Shown: one piece after another, positions 8,743 through 16,814 of the stretch
Position numbering within the stretch: position 1 is the stretch's first letter
Layout: each line of letters starts with the position of its first letter
Assembly: GCF_025244865.1 (NCBI RefSeq)
Contig: NZ_CP104272.1
Location: 992,001 to 1,056,000 of the forward strand
Direction of reading: 5' to 3'
Origin: Arthrobacter sp. zg-Y1110
GTDB taxonomy: Bacteria > Actinomycetota > Actinomycetes > Actinomycetales > Micrococcaceae
DNA: 64,000 nt
The notes under the pieces: generated by a model
Told to the model about the DNA's origin: nothing
Database searches by the model: none
The model's input: only the letters and a program-made list of their open reading frames with translations
Program-made: the position numbers and the translations under genes

Positions 8743-11346
8743 ATGGAAAGTGTTTCACTTGTCGCCGGGCTGATCGGGCGAACTGAGCTTCTTGACGATC
8801 TGTGTTCGGCACTTGCTGCCGGCGGAGCCGGAGCCGTCATCCTCGGTCAACCCGGCGCCGGGAAAACTGCCGTGCTGCACGCCGTAGCCGACCGCCTGCG
8901 CGCAGACTTCCATATAATTCCGGTCCGCGGTACGGCCATCGCCGCCGGGACTCCTTACGGAGCCTTGGCCTATCTCATAAGCGGCCTGCCCGAAGGCGCG
9001 GAGCAGGATCCGCTCCAGCTGCTGCAGGAACTTAGCCGCTCCTTTGACGCCGAGGCACGGGAAAACCGCGTGCTGGTCACGGTGGACAACGCGGATCGGC
9101 TGGATCGGTTTTCCATCATGGTGCTGTCCCAGTTGCTTCGGCGGGGAAAGATTGCCGTGCTGGCGGCGGCGTCCATCGACTGGGAAACGGACCATGAGCT
9201 GGTGGGCCTTTGGAGCGAAGGGCTGCTGGAACGGGTCGACCTTGAACTGCTTACCGAGCGGCAGACCCGCCAGCTGATGCAGGAATTGCTCGGGGGACCC
9301 GTTTCCTCCCTTGCCGCAGGCACAATGTGGAAGGAAACACTGGGCAGCCCCCGGCTCATCCGGCTCATGACAGGTGCACAGGTGCGCTCCGGAACCCTGG
9401 TGCGGCGGGAAGCCGTATGGGTCCGGACCGCCCCCTTCGTCCGCACCGGCGAGGTCAGCGAGGTTTTCGACACCGTGCTGGACCGGCTGGGTGCACACGA
9501 ACGCCGGCTGGTCGAGGTCCTGGCACTGTGCGTCAGCCTGCCTCTGTCCAGCGTCCTGGAGCTGGTACCGGCAACCGCCGTCGAGGCACTCGAAGAGCAG
9601 CAGATTATCTCTGTTGGCGGCAATCCGCCGTCAGTGCGGCTCGGAGGTGGAAATCCGGGGTCAGTGATAGCGGCGAGCATGGCGCCCGGCCGGAGGCGGG
9701 AACTGTGGGAAGACGTGGGAGTCCGGATTGACCCAACGGACATGGACGGCGAGGAACTGACCGGGTTCCTGGGCTGGGCCCTGTCCTGCGGCGAGGAGAT
9801 TCGTCCGGCGGACGCCCTCCGCGCCGCACGTGCGGCCAACGACCGTGCGGATGCAGCGGCCGCGCTCCGGTTTGTCCGGGCGGTGGCCCCGAAAACGCCC
9901 GGCCAGGAAATGGTTCTTGAAGAGGTCCGCGCCCTGCACAGTGTGGGCCATCTCGACAAAGTACTCCGCGTCTTCCGCGAAGCCGAGCCCCGCTTGGCCT
10001 CGGAGAAGCGCTCCAGCTTCGTGCCGTTGATGCTGCTTTACAGCTATACCCTGGCCCGTGTTCCCGGATCGGGAGACCCGCAGGAGGCGCTTGCCGCGGT
10101 TGAGGAGTCATGCCCGGCAGAAGGGGAATCGCCGGAGCTGGAAGCGGCGCTGGTCTTGGCCCGCAGCGCACTGGCTGCGGACGGGGGGCGCCTTCCGCTG
10201 GTCCCGGAGCGGCTCACCAGCCTCGCCGGGGACGGGAAACTGGGGCAGGCCACCCGGATGCAGGCAGCCGCGTTGTCCGCCCATGTCCTCGCCCTGGCCG
10301 GGCGGACCGATGAAGCACTGCACATCCTCGACCAGCTGGGGCCGCCGGAGAATTACGCGGTCAATGGCGGGAACGCCGGGGAAGCATGCACCCGCATATT
10401 CGATACCTATGTCCTTTCGGGCGAGCTGGACCGGGCTGCCACGTTCGTCGAGGCCTTCGACGCGACCGGGGTCCGCCCTTCCTACCAGGGCAGCGCAGGT
10501 GAACTGGCCGTGGCCGTCCTGGCTGCCTGGCAAGGACAGGAGGGCATGGCCCGGGATGCGCTAACCGGCGCTATCGGGCAGCTCCGCGTCCACGACCCGC
10601 AAGACATGCTTCCCCTGGCCCGAACCCTGACGGCCTATATCCATCGTGAGCGGCGCCCGGAAGCCGCCGAGCTGCTTCGGCAGGCAGCCGCCGGCAGGCA
10701 ATCTCCCAGTTACTTCCGGGGGTTCCTGCTCCGCTATTTCTCTATCCTGTCCGATGGTGACGACGGAATCCGCTGCGGACGCCTGCGCGCCGAAGCTGCG
10801 TCCGCACACGCGGCAGGGTACGCGGCACCGGCGCTGTTGTTCCTGTCTGCAGCTGTGCGGGCCGGTGACAGGGACGCTGCCGCCGATGTCATCAGGGTAT
10901 CCAAGGACGTGAGCGGAAGGTTCAGCGAGCGGATGGCGGACTTCGCTGCCGGTTTGCTTAACGATGATCCGGTCCGGCTGGTCGCTGCGGCAAAGGGGTT
11001 CCTCGACTGCGGGCAGTACCTGCTCTCACGGGATGCCGCCAGGGCTGTCGAGCACAGCCTGGCAGAGTGCAGCGCAGATGAGCGGAAAAGACTGGCAAGA
11101 ACCGCCCGTGAAGTGGCAAATGCGAGCATGCGCCGCATGGAGCATTCCGGCGGCCGCGCAGAAACGCTGGCAGAACTGAGTGAATTCGAGGCAGATCTTG
11201 CGCATCGGGCGGTTACGATGGCCACCACCACGCAGATAGCCAGGGAACTGAACCTGTCTCCCCGAACCATCGAGTGGCACTTGGGAAAGATCTTCGCGAA
11301 GCTCCATGTCTCCGGCCGTATCGAGCTCTCCGAGATCCTGGCCTAG
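8743..11346 (+). CDS. large STAND/LuxR-family transcriptional regulator 1
   Basis: An 867-residue protein with MalT/LAL architecture: N-terminal P-loop NTPase (Walker A GQPGAGKT near residue 43; Walker B-like VLVTVDNADRLD near 110), a long helical, probably TPR-like middle, and a C-terminal LuxR helix-turn-helix containing TQIARELNLSPRTIEWHLG. Such proteins bind a small ligand, use ATP to oligomerise and activate promoters. The HTH is of an unusual 'TIEWHLGKIF' type shared with regulator 3. ATG 8743 has a G-run about 13 bases upstream; the frame stays open to 8674, so the start is not certain. First of five tandem paralogs; the next gene begins 20 bases on. Confidence 0.85.
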   Translation: MESVSLVAGLIGRTELLDDLCSALAAGGAGAVILGQPGAGKTAVLHAVADRLRADFHIIPVRGTAIAAGTPYGALAYLISGLPEGAEQDPLQLLQELSRSFDAEARENRVLVTVDNADRLDRFSIMVLSQLLRRGKIAVLAAASIDWETDHELVGLWSEGLLERVDLELLTERQTRQLMQELLGGPVSSLAAGTMWKETLGSPRLIRLMTGAQVRSGTLVRREAVWVRTAPFVRTGEVSEVFDTVLDRLGAHERRLVEVLALCVSLPLSSVLELVPATAVEALEEQQIISVGGNPPSVRLGGGNPGSVIAASMAPGRRRELWEDVGVRIDPTDMDGEELTGFLGWALSCGEEIRPADALRAARAANDRADAAAALRFVRAVAPKTPGQEMVLEEVRALHSVGHLDKVLRVFREAEPRLASEKRSSFVPLMLLYSYTLARVPGSGDPQEALAAVEESCPAEGESPELEAALVLARSALAADGGRLPLVPERLTSLAGDGKLGQATRMQAAALSAHVLALAGRTDEALHILDQLGPPENYAVNGGNAGEACTRIFDTYVLSGELDRAATFVEAFDATGVRPSYQGSAGELAVAVLAAWQGQEGMARDALTGAIGQLRVHDPQDMLPLARTLTAYIHRERRPEAAELLRQAAAGRQSPSYFRGFLLRYFSILSDGDDGIRCGRLRAEAASAHAAGYAAPALLFLSAAVRAGDRDAAADVIRVSKDVSGRFSERMADFAAGLLNDDPVRLVAAAKGFLDCGQYLLSRDAARAVEHSLAECSADERKRLARTAREVANASMRRMEHSGGRAETLAELSEFEADLAHRAVTMATTTQIARELNLSPRTIEWHLGKIFAKLHVSGRIELSEILA

Positions 11347-11366
11347 GGACCAACGGGGGGAATGGG

Positions 11367-14072
11367 ATGCACGGGTTGAACGCACGGTCGCTGACGGGCA
11401 GGGATACCGTCCTCGCCTCCGTGCTCCAGAGCCTGCGCCGCCCCGCCGGCCACGGTGCCGCCGTGGCGGCGGAAGCCGGGCTTGGCAAAACTGCCCTGGC
11501 AACGGCTGCCGTCCAGGAGATGCAGGCAGAAATGCCCGTTTACTGGGTGTACTCCAGCCCCGCCCTGAAGTCCGTGCCGTACGGTGCACTGGCTGCCCTC
11601 CTGCCTGACCTCGCGCAAGGGCAGACTGGGTCTGCCCTTGCGGTGATGCGTGCCCTGATGGCTCGCATCATTCCCCAGGCACCCGCGGACGGAGCACCCG
11701 CGGTCCTGCCGGGCCCGGCACCGTTGGTGGTAGTTGACGACGCGCACGACATTGACGGTCCCAGCTTCGATCTACTCGTCCAGCTCCTTGACGCCCGCCA
11801 CATCAGGCTGCTCGTCCTGACCCGGACCTTCCAGGACATTTCGGGCGTGCTGCCGCACGTGTGGGATGGTCAGGTGACCCGCCACCACCTCCTGCCGCTG
11901 GACGAACTGGAGGTCCTTCAGCTGTGCCAGCAGGAGCTCCAAGGCCAGGTCAGCACCACGGCCGCGGTTGAGCTGGCCCGCCTCACCGGTGGAAATCCCA
12001 TGTACCTGCTCGCGTTGCTTGATGAGGCGGTGCGCAGCGGTTTCCTGGTCCAGCGGCAGGGCATCTGGGGAACGACGGACAGCGAGACGCCCGTCGGAGG
12101 ACGCGTGGGAGACCTCGTCAAGGCCCAGATCAGGGGTCTGGGCCCGGAAGACCGCACGGCGCTGGAGATCATTTCGCTTGCTGAACCGCTGCCCCTGCGG
12201 CTTGCCTTCCGGCTGGGGCTGCATGCCTCCGTGGACCGTCTGGCGAATTTCCTCCTGGTGATGGTGTCGGGGGCGTCCGACGCCGGACAGGTTGTGCGTC
12301 CGCTGCACCCGATCTATGGAGAAGTTGTCCGGGGGATGGTTCCGGCTGCCCGCAGTGCGCGCCTGCTTAAACAGCTGCAGGCCGTGCTGGCAGGCGTGGA
12401 CATGGGGGAGGAGGGGCAGCTCCACCTTGTCTCATGGTCCTTGGCGCTCGGGGTGCAGGTCCCGGAGCAGGAGTTGCTGTATGCCGCAGAAACGGCAAAC
12501 AACCGATCCGATCCCCGGCTGGCGCTGAGGGCTGCCGCTGCTGCCGGAAGAGGGGCGCTGCGCATACCGGCACGCGTACAGGAAGCGCGTGCACTGCTGC
12601 TGCTCGGCGAAGCGGGCCAGGCGACGGCGACGTTGGAAGGGACACTCGAACAGGCAGCGGACCTTCGCACCGTGAAGCAGTCGATGATGGTGCACGTCCA
12701 GCTGGCGCAGCAGTCCACATCCGGGACCGGCTGGGAGGTTCCCCTGGCCAGCCAGTGGAACCGGGCAATAGACCGCTTGTCCGGGAGCCAGCCGGCGGAA
12801 GCGGTTGAGGCGGCCCGCTGCGGGGCACAGATGCTCCGCCTGCTGTCCCGGGTTTGGGCGGGCGAATACGCCCAAACGGAACTGGAACTGGCGGAGGTGC
12901 TCCGCAAAGCACATGAAAGCGCAGACACCGAGGCAATTCTGTTTGCCGAAGCGATGACGGCCGAGGTCCAAGTGGCAACGGGGCGCGCCCAAACCGCGCT
13001 CGTTCACAGCACCGCTGCCATGGAACTGTTACCGGAAGCCACTGCCGGTTCAAAGCTCCTTGGCCCGTTTATCCTGCACCGGCATCTCACCGCGCTGCTC
13101 TGGCTTGGGGAATGGGAACAACTGCAGCGATCCGTTGCCTCCGCGGATTCACCCGTTCAGCGCACGCTGCTGCATTCCGGCGGTGTCGCCGATTTTGCGA
13201 TGGGCCTGAGCCACCTGCGTTCCAATGCCCTGCACGAGGCCGTGAAGGATTTTTCCGCTGCAGTTCAAGCATCGACCGGCAACGATCCCGAAGGAATCCT
13301 TCCGCTGTCCCTGGCAATGGCTTCCTTTGCCGCTGCGAGCCTTGGGCAACGGGAAGCCGCCGGACGGCTGCTGGCCGCCGCGGGAAGGACTCCGCCGCGG
13401 GGACCGGAGCAATACCGGCTTCTGGCCGAGGGCATTCTCGCCGGGGGACGGTTCGCACTGGACTCCGACGGCACTTACCTGCAAAAGCTGCGCGACACGG
13501 CGGCTGCGGCGCAGGAGCGTTCCTTCACAGCGGTGGAGTTCACCCTGCGCCACCTGTCCATGCGGCTCGGGGACTTTTCCGAGGCAGGCCGGCTGCTGAA
13601 GGTGACGGAGGGATTCGAGGGACCGCAGGCTCTGGTGCTGAACCGGGTGACCCGGGCCGTCGTCGACCAGGACAGTGCGGCGTTGGTGGCACTGGCCTCG
13701 GACCCGGAGCCGGAGCTTGACCTGCAGCTGGCCCGGCAATGCCTGCTCGAAGCCCAGCGGCTGGCCCGCAGGAACAACGACCGCGCCTTGTTGAACCGGA
13801 TCCACCGGCTGACCGGACGGCACGGCGGCGGGAACCGCGGCATGCTTCCGGAGCTGACCCGGCGGGAGCGCGACGTTGCAGCCCTGGTCGCCGCCGGCCA
13901 GCGCAACGCCGAAATAGCCAGCTCGCTGAACCTTTCCGTCCGTACGGTCGAAGGGCATATCTACCGGACGTACGAAAAACTGGGGATCAGCCGCCGGGAA
14001 GAACTGAGGGAACGGTTTCCCCTGCTTGACCGCCCTTCCGGAGGCTGGAACCGGACCACTCCGGCCGAGTAA
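11367..14072 (+). CDS. large STAND/LuxR-family transcriptional regulator 2
   Basis: 901 residues. P-loop AAEAGLGKTAL near residue 33, a good Walker B LVVVDDAHDID near 122, a long alpha-helical sensor region with Ala/Leu-rich repeats, and a canonical LuxR HTH at the C-terminus: LTRRERDVAALVAAGQRNAE, then LNLSVRTVEGHIYRTYEKLG. ATG 11367 has a run of G bases (11355-11360) at good distance. The 20-base gap to regulator 1 suggests co-transcription. Ligand and targets cannot be told from sequence. Confidence 0.87.
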   Translation: MHGLNARSLTGRDTVLASVLQSLRRPAGHGAAVAAEAGLGKTALATAAVQEMQAEMPVYWVYSSPALKSVPYGALAALLPDLAQGQTGSALAVMRALMARIIPQAPADGAPAVLPGPAPLVVVDDAHDIDGPSFDLLVQLLDARHIRLLVLTRTFQDISGVLPHVWDGQVTRHHLLPLDELEVLQLCQQELQGQVSTTAAVELARLTGGNPMYLLALLDEAVRSGFLVQRQGIWGTTDSETPVGGRVGDLVKAQIRGLGPEDRTALEIISLAEPLPLRLAFRLGLHASVDRLANFLLVMVSGASDAGQVVRPLHPIYGEVVRGMVPAARSARLLKQLQAVLAGVDMGEEGQLHLVSWSLALGVQVPEQELLYAAETANNRSDPRLALRAAAAAGRGALRIPARVQEARALLLLGEAGQATATLEGTLEQAADLRTVKQSMMVHVQLAQQSTSGTGWEVPLASQWNRAIDRLSGSQPAEAVEAARCGAQMLRLLSRVWAGEYAQTELELAEVLRKAHESADTEAILFAEAMTAEVQVATGRAQTALVHSTAAMELLPEATAGSKLLGPFILHRHLTALLWLGEWEQLQRSVASADSPVQRTLLHSGGVADFAMGLSHLRSNALHEAVKDFSAAVQASTGNDPEGILPLSLAMASFAAASLGQREAAGRLLAAAGRTPPRGPEQYRLLAEGILAGGRFALDSDGTYLQKLRDTAAAAQERSFTAVEFTLRHLSMRLGDFSEAGRLLKVTEGFEGPQALVLNRVTRAVVDQDSAALVALASDPEPELDLQLARQCLLEAQRLARRNNDRALLNRIHRLTGRHGGGNRGMLPELTRRERDVAALVAAGQRNAEIASSLNLSVRTVEGHIYRTYEKLGISRREELRERFPLLDRPSGGWNRTTPAE

Positions 14073-14282
14073 TTTCCGCAAGGAACACCAGTAGGTTTTA
14101 CTCGGGCGCCGCCATTCCGGGGTTCGTAGCCTTGTGCATGTTACTCAAGGTTCAACCTGGTTACGGCAGCGGGTTTCCATCCGGTTCTGCCGCACCGGTA
14201 CCTCGGGTCCCACATACGGAGCCGGCGGCGTCGATGCCCTCTGAGACCGGGGCGTCCCCCCAGCCGCCGTCGGCTCCTTCCC

Positions 14283-14300
14283 GGGCGCATTCATGCGCCC
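14283..14300. repeat. inverted repeat upstream of regulator 3
   Basis: GGGCGCAT-tc-ATGCGCCC: perfect 8-base arms around a 2-base loop in the 287-base spacer between regulators 2 and 3. It may be an operator or an RNA hairpin in the leader, ending 59 bases before the start codon. The rest of the spacer shows no gene. Confidence 0.4.
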
Positions 14301-14359
14301 GCACCCCGCACTATGCGCGTGACGCCAAGCCTGCACGACGCCGGTGAAGGAGACGTTCG

Positions 14360-16603
14360 ATGGAAGTTGCCGGACGCACCCTGACTCCAAGCAGCCGGGA
14401 CCCTGGAAGGGAAACGGGAAACCAACTTCGCGAACCCCTGCTGGCGCAGGTGGAAAACGCGGTTGCAGGAGCCCTTGAAGCATTGTCCGAAGACCAGAGC
14501 GTGGTGCTGACGGGGGCAGCAGGAACAGGCAAGTCCACCGCGATGGCCGGCATCCTGGCCGGCCTCGGCGACCGCTATTCGGTGCTGCAGCTGCGCGGGG
14601 CGGCCTCATGGGCAGAAAAACCCTTCGCCGGATTGTTCTGGCTGCTCAGCGAGCTGCCGCCTGAGTCACTGTCCGATCCGGTTTACGTGCTCCAATTCCT
14701 CCGGCGGGTCTTTCAGGGCAAGGCCGCCGGACGGCGTCTTGTTCTTGCAATCGAAAACGTTGAGGACATGGATGCGGCAACCGTCGCTGTCCTTCTCCAA
14801 CTGTGCAGGACAGGCAGTGCCCTGATGCTGGCAACTGTCCGGGATCTCTCCGCCTGCACCAGCGAGTTCGTCCGATGGTGGTCCGAAGAGTCAGTGCACA
14901 GGGAAGCCCTGGGGCCGTTGCGTCCCGGCGGAACCCGGGTGTTGCTCGAAGGACTGGCCGGGGGAACGGTTTCCAGCCGGCTGGTGGCCCAGGTGCAGTC
15001 GCGGAGCCGGGGCAACCCGCTGCTTTCTGCCGTGTTCCTACGGGAACAGATGGACGCCGGGACAGTGGTTCGCCGCCGTGGAATATGGGTATGGACAGGA
15101 TCGGTGTCATATTCCGGTGCCTTGGCCGAGCGGGTGGAGGCGGAGACCGGCGGGCTGTCCACGGCGGAACGGTTCGCTGCAGACGTGCTCGCGGTCAGCG
15201 GTGCCGTGCCTATTCTTTTGCTCCTGCAGGTTGCCGACCCGCGAGCGGTGGAACGGCTGGAACAGGATCTCCTGGTCTCCTCCGGATCGGCCGGTATCCT
15301 TCGGTTCAAGGATCCGCTGCTCGCCGAGGCTGCGGCGGCACTGGTCCCGCCGGGCCGCGCTGCAGAGATCCGGTCCCGGCTCGCGTCGGCCCAGGGGCAG
15401 CAGGCAGCCGAAGACAACCGGGAACCCTCACATGCTGCGGAAATGGCCGCTGCATGGGTAGCAGCGCAGGAAGCAGGGAAATTGTCCCGCTCCGGCCGGT
15501 GGACGGAAGCCAGCGCAGCCGCGCAGGCAGGGCTGGAGCTGGCGGACAGGTGTGGAATAACCGGTCGCTGGCGGCGGGACCTCCTGTCGGAGCTGTTCTG
15601 CGTGTTCCTGCGCTGCGGCGAGCTGCGGCATGCTGCCGATGTCCTGGCCAAAACAGGCGAGGCAGTCGAGGGAATGGAGCTTCGAGGAGGCAACGACCTG
15701 TGTGAGGGCATCGTGCAGGTCCTGGGCGGCCGCGCCGACCGCGCCTTGGATTTCCTGCAGCGGGCGATCGTGCAGTTCGAGGAAGAAGAAGGAACAGAGG
15801 ACCTGGTTCCCCTCGCGGAAACGGCCGCGGCTTATGCATGCGTCCTGCTTGACGACGGCGAGGCGGCCCGCGGCTACCTTTCGGCGGCCGGCGCAGGCAC
15901 CGGGCACCGTACGGGCGGTGCCAATGCTCCTTCCGCCGGCGCACGGACCTTCGACTGGCAAACCGCGCTCACCCGAAGCTTTTCCGGGTTGTGCGCCGTT
16001 CACGGAGTGACGATCCCCGGAGGCGACGGGGAGTTCACTACGGTCGCTGCCGACGGAGGACCCGAGGGCTTTCCTGAGGCCATGCCGGTGTTGGCCGCTG
16101 CGGCACTGCACGGCAGGCCCGGGGCAGCCGAGGAACTGCGCGAGGCAGCGGCCGGCTGCAGCGGGGAATCCGCGCAGATGTACCTGGATTTGGCCGAGGG
16201 GCTCACGGCGCTCCGTCCCGCCAGCCTGCTCAGGGCAGCGGAGAGGGCGCACGGCCTGGGCCAGTATCTGATGGCACACGGGGCAGCCGGCGAGGCAGTC
16301 CGCCTGGCACGCACGCAGTCTGACCGTGTGCGGCTCCGTGCAGCGCGTCGACTTGAGAACGCCAGTTACCGTTTGCTGCGGGCGGCCAACTCGGTGGCCG
16401 ACCGGTTACCGGAACTGTCCGACTTTGAACGGGAGCTGGCACTCGGGGCAGCAGCAGGGAAGAGCAGTTCACAGCTGGCCGGTGGCCTGCACCTCTCGCC
16501 AAGAACAGTGGACTGGCACCTTGGCCGCATCTTTCAGAAACTACGTGTTTCGGGGCGGGCAGAACTGAGGGAGTGCCTCGAGGCGGAGCGCCCCCGTAAC
16601 TGA
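14360..16603 (+). CDS. STAND/LuxR-family transcriptional regulator 3
   Basis: 747 residues, shortest of the five. P-loop TGAAGTGKSTAM near residue 52. The Walker B equivalent reads LVLAIENVEDMD, where the usual Asp-Asp/Asp-Asn is replaced by Glu-Asn, so ATP hydrolysis may be weak. Helical middle; C-terminal HTH LHLSPRTVDWHLGRIFQKLR is close to regulator 1 in type. The ATG at 14360 is preceded by a strong GAAGGAGA, so this start is secure. It stands between two spacers of 211-287 bases and may be its own transcription unit. Confidence 0.86.
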   Translation: MEVAGRTLTPSSRDPGRETGNQLREPLLAQVENAVAGALEALSEDQSVVLTGAAGTGKSTAMAGILAGLGDRYSVLQLRGAASWAEKPFAGLFWLLSELPPESLSDPVYVLQFLRRVFQGKAAGRRLVLAIENVEDMDAATVAVLLQLCRTGSALMLATVRDLSACTSEFVRWWSEESVHREALGPLRPGGTRVLLEGLAGGTVSSRLVAQVQSRSRGNPLLSAVFLREQMDAGTVVRRRGIWVWTGSVSYSGALAERVEAETGGLSTAERFAADVLAVSGAVPILLLLQVADPRAVERLEQDLLVSSGSAGILRFKDPLLAEAAAALVPPGRAAEIRSRLASAQGQQAAEDNREPSHAAEMAAAWVAAQEAGKLSRSGRWTEASAAAQAGLELADRCGITGRWRRDLLSELFCVFLRCGELRHAADVLAKTGEAVEGMELRGGNDLCEGIVQVLGGRADRALDFLQRAIVQFEEEEGTEDLVPLAETAAAYACVLLDDGEAARGYLSAAGAGTGHRTGGANAPSAGARTFDWQTALTRSFSGLCAVHGVTIPGGDGEFTTVAADGGPEGFPEAMPVLAAAALHGRPGAAEELREAAAGCSGESAQMYLDLAEGLTALRPASLLRAAERAHGLGQYLMAHGAAGEAVRLARTQSDRVRLRAARRLENASYRLLRAANSVADRLPELSDFERELALGAAAGKSSSQLAGGLHLSPRTVDWHLGRIFQKLRVSGRAELRECLEAERPRN

Positions 16604-16639
16604 TGAGTCGCCCCTTGCCCAGTGTTGGCAGCGTTACGG

Positions 16640-16661
16640 GTGGTTTGTACGGAAAAACCAC
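16640..16661 (+). terminator. hairpin after regulator 3
   Basis: GTGGTTT (16640-16646) pairs with AAACCAC (16655-16661) over an 8-base loop, 36 bases after the stop of regulator 3. The arms are short and no T-run follows, so a terminator is only one possibility. A possible -10 TATATT for regulator 4 lies downstream at 16685-16690. Confidence 0.35.
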
Positions 16662-16814
16662 GTAGGCACGAGCTGCCCCGGCACTATATTTCCAAGTAAC
16701 CCAAGTGGCATCACTAGGGAGTGCTACTCGTGTAGCGCACACGCACCCTTTCTACTCTGGTGCACGGCAGCAGGGCCGAGTCCTACGCGGAATCCGCACA
16801 CCAACGGTGCCTGG

